From: Bifidobacterium imperatoris | GTDB lineage: Bacteria; Actinomycetota; Actinomycetes; Actinomycetales; Bifidobacteriaceae | Length of the DNA: 64,000 bases | Direction: 5' to 3' | Assembly (NCBI RefSeq): GCF_002860405.1 | Contig: NZ_NMWV01000016.1 | Location: forward strand, 62,001 to 126,000 | Shown: positions 17,687-25,700 of the stretch, one piece after another | How positions within the stretch are numbered: position 1 is the stretch's first letter | How the letters are laid out: every line of letters begins with the position of its first letter | The notes under the pieces: generated by a model | Databases searched by the model: none | What the model saw: only the letters and a program-made list of their open reading frames with translations | Told to the model about the DNA's origin: nothing | Program-made: the position numbers and the translations under genes

Positions 17687-19004
17687 TCAGAGTTCGGTTT
17701 GCTCCCATTGCGCCGGTAGCGGGATATTCCGCGTCGGGGTGACGCAGGCGAGCAGTAGGCCGAGACCTGCGCAAGCAACGACCAGTATCATGACTGCGCG
17801 GAAACCAAGCTGAGTTGTTTGCAGCAGCCAGCCGACCAGTGCAGGTGTCAAGGCTCCGGGAATGCCGATTGCGGTCTCGAATACGGTGGACACTCTTCCT
17901 TGCATATCGTCCGGTGTGCGTCCGTAGATGAAACCGAGTTCGCCGGCATTCAGCGCGGGGAACAGCAGGGAAGCCATCATCATGCATACGACGATTACCC
18001 CGTATGAATTGGTGAACAGCAACGGTACCATCGCAAGCGTGAACACGGCAAAGGTGATCATGATGAGCTTGCCTGTCGGAATATGTTCGACCAGCCAGCC
18101 GGCAGCCAGCGAACCAATCAATGCGGCAACGCCTGTGGCTGTGCTGACCAAGCCGATGAGCGCAGCGTCCGTACCGCGTGAGGCGAGCATGATTTGCACG
18201 CCGATGATGCTTCCCGTAGCAAGCGACATTGATGACCGCTCCTTGGACGATGGCTGCAAGAACCGTTCGTCTGGTTAACGTCCATCTCCAGCCTTCAAGA
18301 AACTGGGCAATGAATGACGAATCCATTGTCGGGCTACTAGTGGTTAGCTGATTCGACAGACCGTTTTCGGCTGAGACTACCGTTTTCTTCGGCAATGCCA
18401 GTGCGGTGAGTGCCGCCGTCAGATAAAGCACCATAGAAGCAAGGAACGGGAACCAGCTGGCAATCCTATACAGCAGTCCGCTGATGGCGCCTCCTGACAG
18501 TTCGACGCACGATTCACGTGCCTCGCGTATCGCCTGCGCCTTGGCGAATCGTTCCATAGGCACAATCGACTTGAGCATCGCGTCATTGGAAGGTCCAAGC
18601 AAACCATTCATCACAGCGAACAGAGCAACGAACAGAGCGAACAGGACCGTGCTCATCGTGCCGGCTGCAAGCAGGACGGTCGCTGTAAGTGATAGAAGCA
18701 CGCCGACCAAGCCAAGCAGGATCATCAACCGTCTACGGTCATGACGGTCGGCTATCGCGCCGCCAATCGACATAAGCACAAGCCCTATAGCGGATTCGAT
18801 AGTAACCAGTAACCCAGAGATAAAAGCAGAGCTGGATAAAGCCAGACCAATCAGCGGTATGGCAAACGCACGTAGACTGACTGCGAACACGTCGGCCGTG
18901 TCGGCGATGAACCAGTTGCGGTATGCGGCCAGACTCCACAGCGAACGGGACCTGTGCGCAACGTTGGCAGGGGAGTGGGCAGGTGAGTGAATATCGGTGT
19001 TCAT
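17687..19004 (-). pseudogene. MFS drug-efflux transporter with frameshift (direct-repeat copy B at its 3' end)
   Basis: The N-terminal part (from 19004, MNTDIHSPAHSP, about 260 residues, six hydrophobic segments, motif ADRHDRRRLM) reads in one frame up to VQGAVINVA. The C-terminal half continues in a frame shifted by one base (from about 18220, TGSIIGVQIMLASRG, to PAQWEQTEL at 17687). The total length is 3n+1, and removing one A of the pair at 18221-18222 would restore NVAATGSIIG. It resembles DHA3/MefA-type macrolide-efflux transporters. It could be a true pseudogene, a phase-variable gene or a sequencing error. Confidence 0.8.
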
Positions 19005-19016
19005 GGTGAAACTCGT

Positions 19017-19033
19017 TTCATGATTGCCATGAA
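19017..19033. promoter_or_regulatory. inverted repeat just upstream of the MFS start
   Basis: TTCATG-ATTGC-CATGAA, a perfect 6-bp dyad ending 13 bases before the MFS start codon (minus strand). It could sequester the ribosome-binding region as a hairpin or bind a repressor. No strong Shine-Dalgarno is visible between it and the start. Confidence 0.35.
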
Positions 19034-19120
19034 CGGCATGCGAAAGCCAGTCGGTTGCGGCCGATTACGACGATCACAGATTCGCGTTCATGGGATGCGT
19101 TCTGAAATCAGGTATAACGA

Positions 19121-19225
19121 CCTATCGCGCGAGTCCGAACCGGACCGTGGCGATAGGGGAGAGACGGGAAAACGAAACCGTCAATCCGTCTAGTCGTATG
19201 CGAAGGATTCCAAAACGACGTACAT
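19121..19225 (-). promoter_or_regulatory. possible leader-peptide attenuator of the MFS gene
   Basis: On the minus strand, GGAG followed six bases later by ATG opens an 11-codon frame (19225-19190) encoding MYVVLESFAYD and a stop. Downstream is a strong hairpin: CCTATCGC (19121-19128) pairs with GCGATAGG (19150-19157), and an inner TCCG/CGGA continues the stem. Efflux genes for ribosome-targeting drugs are often controlled by stalling on such short leaders. The rest of the 405-base gap between 19005 and 19409 shows no gene. Confidence 0.35.
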
Positions 19226-19409
19226 GAAAGTCTCCTATGACCGACGATGACGCGCTACGGAAAATCCTCGATGATTGGTTCCGTAACGATGCTTATAATC
19301 ACCCATGATAATCAACCGAAATGCGACAAAACGCCATTTTCCAGTATGCATCTGAGAATAGCAATCAGAAGCCAAACAGACCAAACGCAATGCGCGTACA
19401 GTGGCAATC

Positions 19410-19811
19410 ATGTTGGATCACATCACGTTACATGTACAGAATATTGAACGCAGCATCACGTTCTATGAAAAGGCGCTCGCACCACTGGGCTACATCGCCA
19501 AGGCACATCACGAACCGACGATCGGCTTTGGCGTGAACGACGGAACGCCTCATTCCGATTTCTACGTTTCACCGATGGATGATACGCCAACCTCACCGGT
19601 CACCCATATCGCATTCCTCGCTCCCAATCGCGAAGCCGTACAGGCGTTCTATCAGGCCGCGCTCGCAGCCGGTGGTCAAGGCAACGGGGCGCCTGGTCCG
19701 CGCCCTTACCATCCCGGCTACTATTCGGCGTTCGTTCTCGACCCGGACGGCAATAACATCGAGGCCGTGGTCGACTGGTCCGGCTGGTTTGACAATCATC
19801 AAAAGCGCTGA
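19410..19811 (+). CDS. VOC-family (glyoxalase-like) protein
   Basis: A 133-residue single-subunit vicinal-oxygen-chelate protein with two beta-alpha-beta-beta-beta modules. MLDHITLHVQNIERSITFYEKALAPLGY opens the fold, THIAFLAPNREAVQAFYQAALAAGG the second module, and YYSAFVLDPDGNNIEAVVDW ends it with the usual metal-site glutamate. Family members include glyoxalases, dioxygenases and drug-binding resistance proteins; which one cannot be told. ATG 19410 matches the usual M-x-DHI start; GTG 19401 is possible. No clear ribosome site, probably its own promoter. Confidence 0.82.
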   Translation: MLDHITLHVQNIERSITFYEKALAPLGYIAKAHHEPTIGFGVNDGTPHSDFYVSPMDDTPTSPVTHIAFLAPNREAVQAFYQAALAAGGQGNGAPGPRPYHPGYYSAFVLDPDGNNIEAVVDWSGWFDNHQKR

Positions 19812-19898
19812 ATAATCATCAAGATATTTGCCGTATGTTCATAGCTAGCTAATATTTCGAATGCGGTATGTTGTGCTGAAAGATTAGAGGAATTCGAT

Positions 19899-20198
19899 AT
19901 GTCTTTGACGAGCGAGCAGCGGGCGGCGACCATTCGCGAGTTCCGTGAGAATATGGCATTGCTAGGATTGACTGCAGAACAGATCGGTGCCGATTTCGGG
20001 GTTTCCGGCGCGACTATTGAAAACATTATCGAGTTAAGGTCCGGCGTGCTCGAGTACCCGTGGATCGTACGCCGTTACCTGCTCGACAAGGCCGCCGCCG
20101 CTGGCGTGGAACCAGTGCCCTTTACTGCATTACGCGGTAACCCCCATGATTACTGGTTCCTTGATGACCGAATTATCGATGCGAACAAATTGGACTGA
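19899..20198 (+). CDS. DUF2316 helix-turn-helix-like protein
   Basis: A 99-residue protein: MSLTSEQRAATIREFRENMALLGLTAEQIGADFGVS reads like an XRE-type helix-turn-helix start (LTAEQIGADFGVSGATIENII). A PWIVRRYLLDKAAAAGVEPVPFTALRG stretch and a D-x-x-IID end follow. This is the DUF2316 pattern, of unknown function but probably DNA-binding. AGAGGAATT precedes the ATG. Monocistronic, between the VOC and SOS-associated peptidase genes. Confidence 0.78.
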   Translation: MSLTSEQRAATIREFRENMALLGLTAEQIGADFGVSGATIENIIELRSGVLEYPWIVRRYLLDKAAAAGVEPVPFTALRGNPHDYWFLDDRIIDANKLD

Positions 20199-20245
20199 CA
20201 GCCCCAGAACCGACTCGCGAATTACGCGATGGTATGCTTCACGCT

Positions 20246-20941
20246 ATGTGCAGGTGCTTTGCAGCCGATCTGGATTGGGATGCGATTGCGAATCAATTCG
20301 GTGTGGATAAGGACGATGCGGATCCCGCCGAGCTTCCGCAGCCGTCGTACAACATCACACCCAAACAGGGCATCGGCATCGTGGCACAAGGGAGAGACGG
20401 TAAGCGTCATCTGGCTAGCGCATATTGGTCATTGATCCCCACGTGGAGCACCAATAAGGAACTTACTTATCCCACATACAACGCACGCATCGAATCGGCG
20501 TGCGACAAACCCACGTTCGCCGCTTCGGCCAAGTCCATGCGAGCCATCATTCCCGCTTCCGGATACTACGAATTTCACGGTCGCAAACCGTATTATTTCC
20601 ATGCGCCGAATGATGCGACATTGTATTTGGCCGGACTATTTTCCTGGTGGCGTGACGGCCGATCTCCGTGGCTCCTGACCGCGACGATACTCACCTGCCC
20701 GGCTGTGGACGGCCCGGCCACGGTTCATGACCGCATGCCGGTGCTTGTGCCGCACGATTTCACCTATGCATGGCTTGATCGCTCAGTCGATGGTGCTTCA
20801 TTGATTCCGGATATGCAGATAGATGGCGCTGAATTATCTTGCAAGCTTGCTTTCCATGAGGTCGCTGCATTCAACGCATCGGATGACGGACGTAAGCTGA
20901 TTCGGCCATTGCGGCGAACGCATACGCCTAGCCTGTTCTGA
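20246..20941 (+). CDS. SOS response-associated peptidase (HMCES/YedK family)
   Basis: A 231-residue HMCES/YedK protein, which crosslinks covalently to abasic sites in single-stranded DNA and shields them during replication. The start ATGTGC at 20246 leaves Cys2, the catalytic residue, at the mature N-terminus (MCRCFAADL). Other family landmarks are SYNITPKQGIGIV, WSLIPTW, NARIES, IPASGYYEF with the active-site Glu, and VHDRMPVLV with the His. A longer frame from 20234 would bury Cys2 and is rejected. No LexA box was seen upstream. Confidence 0.9.
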   Translation: MCRCFAADLDWDAIANQFGVDKDDADPAELPQPSYNITPKQGIGIVAQGRDGKRHLASAYWSLIPTWSTNKELTYPTYNARIESACDKPTFAASAKSMRAIIPASGYYEFHGRKPYYFHAPNDATLYLAGLFSWWRDGRSPWLLTATILTCPAVDGPATVHDRMPVLVPHDFTYAWLDRSVDGASLIPDMQIDGAELSCKLAFHEVAAFNASDDGRKLIRPLRRTHTPSLF

Positions 20942-21085
20942 CGCGTGAGCCTGTTAGTGAATGGATACGGCGTTGTGCGAACTAATCAGGCAGAACAAAC
21001 ATTCGACATACCTCGTTCACCATCTGTTCACCTTATCTATTACAATCTTCCGCCGAACCGTAACGAGAAGAGCGGAGGGATAGCC

Positions 21086-22318
21086 ATGTTCATGGCAGAA
21101 AAAGAAACGGTGGATAAGGCCAGCGGCATGAAGCATTACGCCGGTCTGGCAGTATTCTCCTCGACGGTCGGGCACGCGCTCGACGGCCTTGATTTGATGA
21201 TTTTGGGCTTTGCGATGTCCGGCATCATGGCCAGCTTCAATATCGACAAGACCACGGCAAGCACGTTGACCACCATCACGCTGGCCGGCGCATTCTTGGG
21301 CGGTCTGGTGTTCGGCCGTCTGGCGGATAAGTACGGCCGCATTCGCGTGCTGACCTATTCAGTGGTTTTCTTCGGCGTATTCACGCTGTTCTCCGCGTTT
21401 GCGCCGAACTTCTTCCTGATGGCATTGTTCCGCTTCCTCGCCGGCGTGGGCATCGGCGCTGAATTCGGTATCGGCATGGCCATCGCCGCAGAAGCATCCA
21501 GCCCGGAAAACCGCGCCAAGGCGACTTCCGGCGTCGGTCTTGGCTTCCAGGTGGGTGTGCTGCTGGCCTCCCTGCTGAGCGCTCCGATTCTAACCGCCTT
21601 CGGCTGGCGTGGCCTGTTCGCCATTGGCATTGTGCCGGCCATCGTGGCTATCTTCATCCGAGTGTTCGTTCCTGAACCGCCGCTGTATCTGAAGCATCGC
21701 CAGACCGCCAAGGAGCATGGCTCGATTCGTCAGTTGTTCTCCACGCCGGAACGTGTGCGCTTCTCCATTGCCATCATCATCCTGTGCACTGTGCAGAACT
21801 GCGGCTACTTCGGTATCATGACCTGGCTGCCCAGCTATCTCAACACCGAACTGAACCTGTCCCTGACCTCCACCGGCATCTGGACCGCCGTCACCGTGCT
21901 CGGCATGATGCTCGGCATCTCCGTATTCGGCTTCCTCGCCGACCACCTCGGCCGTCGCCCGGCGTTCTGGATCTTCCAGATCGGTGCTGCCATCATGGTC
22001 GTCATTTACAGCCAGCTCAAGGACCCGACCGCACTGCTGGTCGGCGGCTTCTTCATGGGCATGTTCGCCAACGGTATGATTGGTGGCTATGGTGCGCTGA
22101 TTTCCGAGCTGTTCCCGACCGAGCTTCGCGCCACTGCGCAAACCGCCCTATATAACACTGGTCGCTTCATCGGCGGCGGTCTTGGCCCGGTCGTCATCGC
22201 AGCCATCGCCACCGGCCACGGCTTCGGTTTCGCTCTGGCTACCATCGCATCCATTTACATCATCGCGTTCATCACGATGTTCTTCATTCCTGAGAAGAAG
22301 GGCGTCGCACTTGAGTAA
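21086..22318 (+). CDS. MFS transporter, aromatic-acid/sugar-type
   Basis: A 410-residue twelve-helix major-facilitator protein. Motif A copies are GRLADKYGRIRVL (after helix 2) and GFLADHLGRRPAF (after helix 8). The N-terminal GLDLMILGFAMSGI with its intramembrane acidic residue and SELFPTELRATAQTALYNTGR near the end are typical of the aromatic acid:H+ symporter/sugar-porter-like group. The substrate is unknown. GGAGGG at 21074-21079 supports ATG 21086; ATG 21092 is possible, and the open frame from 20945 lacks a site. A strong terminator follows. Confidence 0.85.
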   Translation: MFMAEKETVDKASGMKHYAGLAVFSSTVGHALDGLDLMILGFAMSGIMASFNIDKTTASTLTTITLAGAFLGGLVFGRLADKYGRIRVLTYSVVFFGVFTLFSAFAPNFFLMALFRFLAGVGIGAEFGIGMAIAAEASSPENRAKATSGVGLGFQVGVLLASLLSAPILTAFGWRGLFAIGIVPAIVAIFIRVFVPEPPLYLKHRQTAKEHGSIRQLFSTPERVRFSIAIIILCTVQNCGYFGIMTWLPSYLNTELNLSLTSTGIWTAVTVLGMMLGISVFGFLADHLGRRPAFWIFQIGAAIMVVIYSQLKDPTALLVGGFFMGMFANGMIGGYGALISELFPTELRATAQTALYNTGRFIGGGLGPVVIAAIATGHGFGFALATIASIYIIAFITMFFIPEKKGVALE

Positions 22319-22347
22319 GCGGTGCGCGTAATTCCCGATGACTCACT

Positions 22348-22379
22348 AAGGCCTTGGACACCTTGTCCGAGGCCTTTTT
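22348..22379 (+). terminator. Rho-independent terminator of the MFS gene
   Basis: AAGGCCTTGGACA pairs with TGTCCGAGGCCTT around a short CCT loop with one mismatch and is followed by a T-run. It closes the MFS transcript before the uvrA promoter region. Confidence 0.88.
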
Positions 22380-22417
22380 CTATACGTTTGCCGCAGATCT
22401 GAACCTTGAACACACCA

Positions 22418-22433
22418 TCGAACAAGCGTTCGA
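22418..22433. promoter_or_regulatory. LexA (SOS) box upstream of uvrA
   Basis: TCGAACAAGCGTTCGA is a perfect palindrome with the actinobacterial LexA core CGAAC-N4-GTTCG, 85 bases before the uvrA start. The same type of site occurs before ruvA at 57143-57158, supporting SOS control of both repair loci. Confidence 0.8.
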
Positions 22434-22518
22434 CTGAAGTCGCATGTTCGGGTATTCTTGGGGCAGGTTGCATTCAACGTATGCGAGTTAGCGAACACCC
22501 GCATACAAACAGACGCGT

Positions 22519-25500
22519 ATGGAAGGCGGGATGGCAGTGGCGGTAGTGCAAACTGGCACAAAGCGCACGGCTGGGGGAGTGAAAGCCGGAAAAGGCAAGA
22601 ACGGTGAAGTCATCGTAGAAAAAGTGATGACCAGCGACTCATTCCTGAGCCGCGAAATCAAGAAAGCCCCACTAATCGAACATGATGGTTCGCTGGTGGC
22701 TGATATCTCCCATATTCCCAACGATTTGAAGATCACGATTCAGGGCGCGCGCGAGCACAACCTAAAAAACGTGGATTTGGCGATTCCGCGCAATCGCATG
22801 GTGGTGTTCACAGGACTGTCCGGTTCCGGTAAATCCTCGCTTGCATTCGATACCTTGTTCGCTGAAGGTCAGCGCCGTTATGTGGAATCTCTGTCCGCTT
22901 ACGCACGCCAATTCCTAGGCCAGATGGATAAGCCTGATGTGGACTTCATCGAAGGCCTGAGCCCAGCTGTTTCAATCGATCAGAAAACCACGAATCGCAA
23001 CCCGCGCTCCACTGTGGGCACGATTACCGAAATCTATGATTATTTGCGACTGCTGTTTGCACGTACGGGTGTACCGCATTGCCCGGAATGCGGTGAACCG
23101 GTGGCTTCGCAAACGCCACAGCAGATTGTGGATACGTTGCTGGATTACCCGGAACGTACGCGATTCCAGATTCTTGCTCCGGTAGTCAAAGGTCGCAAAG
23201 GCGAGTTCGTGGATATGCTCGAACTACTGCGTTCTGACGGCTATGCGCGTGCGCTGATCGACGGCGAAATGAAGCAGCTATCCGATGACATCAAGCTCAC
23301 CAAGCAGAAGAAGCACACCATTGAAGTGGTGGTGGACCGTCTGGTGGTCAAAGATGGCATTCGTCAGCGTTTGACTGATTCAGTGGAAACCGCTCTGAAA
23401 CTGGCCAACGGCAGCATCGTCATCGATTTCGTGGACGAGGAGGAGGGCTCTCCGGCCCGCCGCCGACCGTTCTCCGAACATCGCAGCTGTCCGAATGGTC
23501 ATACGTTGGAACTCGATGAGATCGAGCCGCGCACCTTCTCTTTCAACGCGCCTTATGGCGCATGCCCGGCTTGCACCGGTCTGGGATTCAAATTGGAAAT
23601 CGATCCGGAGCTCGTGATTTCCGACCCAGAGAAGTCGCTGGCCGAAGGTGTTATCGAGCCGTGGAGCAACACGAAGATGACCTCCCAGTATTACGGCCAT
23701 GTGCTCGAGGGTCTGGCCCGTGAGATGGGCTTCTCAATGAAGACTCCGTGGAAGGATCTACCGGAGGATGTGAAGCACGACATTCTCTACGGTCACGATT
23801 TCAAAGTGGATGTCTCCTACCGCAATCGTTGGGGTCGCCTGCGTGAATACTCCACCGGTTTTGAAGGCGTGGTACGCACGCTGATGCGCCGCCATGACGA
23901 AACCGACTCGCAGTCCATGCGCGAATACTATGAGTCGTATATGCGTGAGGTGCCCTGCCAAGTGTGTCATGGGCGCCGTTTGAAGCCGGAAGTACTGGCG
24001 GTTACCGTGGATGGCAAGTCCATTTTCGATGTCTGCGATATGCCAGTTGTTCGTGAGCTCGAATGGGTTAACGGATTGAAGCTTGAGGGCTCCGCGCAGC
24101 TGATTGCCGGCGAAGTGTTGAAGGAAATCAAGGCACGTCTTGGATTCCTCAATGATGTGGGTCTCGATTATCTGACGCTCTCGCGCGCTGCCGCCACACT
24201 CTCCGGTGGCGAAGCGCAGCGTATTCGTCTTGCCACACAAATCGGCTCCGGTTTGGTTGGTGTTATGTATGTGCTTGACGAGCCGTCCATAGGTCTGCAT
24301 CAACGCGACAACGAACGCTTGATTGAAACACTGCATCATTTGCGCGATCTCGGCAATACGCTCATCGTGGTCGAACATGATGAGGATACGATTCGTCAGG
24401 CCGACTGGTTGGTGGACATCGGTCCCGGCGCCGGTGAACACGGTGGTGAAGTCATCTACTCCGGTCCTGCAAAGCATTTGATTGAAGCCAAGCGTTCCAT
24501 CACTGGCGATTACATTGCGCATCGCCGTGAAATCGTGGTACCGACTCATCGGCGCAAGGTCAACAAGACCAAGATGCTCAAAGTAGTTGGTGCTCGCGAG
24601 AACAACCTGAAGAACATCAACGTGAGCTTCCCGCTCGGTGTCTTCACTGTAGTTACCGGCGTCTCTGGCTCCGGCAAATCCTCTTTGGTGAACACGATTT
24701 TGTATCCAGTACTTGCTGACAAGCTCAATGGTGCTCGCATCGTGCCGGGCAAGCATACGCGAGTTGAAGGCGTTGATCAGGTGCGCAAGGTAATTCATGT
24801 GGATCAGAATCCGATAGGTCGCACGCCGCGCTCCAATCCCGCCACATACACCGGCGTATGGGATAAGATCCGTACGCTGTTCGCTAAGACGCCGGAAGCT
24901 CAGGTGCGTGGTTATGGTCCTGGCCGCTTTAGCTTCAACGTCAAGGGCGGCCGATGCGAGGCCTGCCACGGTGACGGCACGTTGAAGATCGAGATGAACT
25001 TCCTGCCGGACGTGTACGTGGAATGCGAAACATGCCACGGCAAACGCTATAACCGCGAAACCCTTGAAGTGAAATACAACGGGAAAACCGTTTCCGACAT
25101 TCTCGATATGCCCATCGAAGAGGCTGCCGATTTCTTCAAGGCATACACTGGTATCTCCCGTTATCTGAAGACCTTGGTGGATGTGGGCCTTGGCTATATT
25201 CGCTTGGGCCAGCCAGCACCAACGCTTTCCGGTGGTGAATCGCAGCGCGTGAAGCTCGCCACCGAGCTGCAGCGTCGTTCGGATGGTAAAACCGTGTACA
25301 TTCTGGACGAGCCAACCACCGGTCTGCACTTCGAGGATGTGAACAAGCTGCTTAAGGTGCTGCAATCACTGGTCGATAAGGGTAATACGGTGATTGTCAT
25401 CGAGCATAATCTCGATGTGATCAAGGAAGCGGATTGGCTGATTGATTTGGGACCCGAAGGAGGCGATGGCGGCGGTACCATCGTCACGCAAGGCACTCCT

Positions 25501-25560
25501 GAACAGGTAGCTGAATGTTCCGATTCTTGGACTGGTAAGTTCCTTAAACCAATGCTATGA
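22519..25560 (+). CDS. uvrA: UvrABC system protein A
   Basis: A 1013-residue UvrA, the damage-recognition ATPase of nucleotide excision repair. The core starts at [17 protein letters not shown] (about residue 70), after an N-terminal extension of some 70 residues. Two ABC modules are seen: Walker [10 protein letters not shown] and GVSGSGKSS, signatures [12 protein letters not shown] and [12 protein letters not shown]. Zinc motifs are CPECGEP and [10 protein letters not shown] with [11 protein letters not shown] 22519 or 22531 may be used; AAGGCGGG is too near 22531 to decide. A LexA box lies upstream and uvrC follows after 140 bases. Confidence 0.96.
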   Translation: MEGGMAVAVVQTGTKRTAGGVKAGKGKNGEVIVEKVMTSDSFLSREIKKAPLIEHDGSLVADISHIPNDLKITIQGAREHNLKNVDLAIPRNRMVVFTGLSGSGKSSLAFDTLFAEGQRRYVESLSAYARQFLGQMDKPDVDFIEGLSPAVSIDQKTTNRNPRSTVGTITEIYDYLRLLFARTGVPHCPECGEPVASQTPQQIVDTLLDYPERTRFQILAPVVKGRKGEFVDMLELLRSDGYARALIDGEMKQLSDDIKLTKQKKHTIEVVVDRLVVKDGIRQRLTDSVETALKLANGSIVIDFVDEEEGSPARRRPFSEHRSCPNGHTLELDEIEPRTFSFNAPYGACPACTGLGFKLEIDPELVISDPEKSLAEGVIEPWSNTKMTSQYYGHVLEGLAREMGFSMKTPWKDLPEDVKHDILYGHDFKVDVSYRNRWGRLREYSTGFEGVVRTLMRRHDETDSQSMREYYESYMREVPCQVCHGRRLKPEVLAVTVDGKSIFDVCDMPVVRELEWVNGLKLEGSAQLIAGEVLKEIKARLGFLNDVGLDYLTLSRAAATLSGGEAQRIRLATQIGSGLVGVMYVLDEPSIGLHQRDNERLIETLHHLRDLGNTLIVVEHDEDTIRQADWLVDIGPGAGEHGGEVIYSGPAKHLIEAKRSITGDYIAHRREIVVPTHRRKVNKTKMLKVVGARENNLKNINVSFPLGVFTVVTGVSGSGKSSLVNTILYPVLADKLNGARIVPGKHTRVEGVDQVRKVIHVDQNPIGRTPRSNPATYTGVWDKIRTLFAKTPEAQVRGYGPGRFSFNVKGGRCEACHGDGTLKIEMNFLPDVYVECETCHGKRYNRETLEVKYNGKTVSDILDMPIEEAADFFKAYTGISRYLKTLVDVGLGYIRLGQPAPTLSGGESQRVKLATELQRRSDGKTVYILDEPTTGLHFEDVNKLLKVLQSLVDKGNTVIVIEHNLDVIKEADWLIDLGPEGGDGGGTIVTQGTPEQVAECSDSWTGKFLKPML

Positions 25561-25581
25561 GCCTCGATTTAAGTTGACCGC

Positions 25582-25664
25582 TGTGGGCTGGGGTGAGTGT
25601 TGTGCGACACACTCAAGGCCGTTCGGCCAAGCTTACGGTCTTACAACACTCACCCCAGCCCACA
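25582..25664. repeat. conserved 35-nt core inside locus-specific inverted repeat, copy 1
   Basis: Left arm 25582-25603 and right arm 25643-25664 are 22-base perfect reverse complements (TGTGGGCTGGGG... / ...CCCCAGCCCACA). Between them lies a 35-base core (25606-25640) beginning GACACACTCAAGGCCG and ending CTTACGGTC, with an inner GGCCG-TT-CGGCC hairpin. The same core recurs at 53470-53504 with one difference, but there the arms are entirely unrelated in sequence. No T-run follows. The right arm ends 37 bases before uvrC. Confidence 0.9.
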
Positions 25665-25700
25665 CCTCCCATTATCAACAATTCAAGGCAAGGAAGGATT

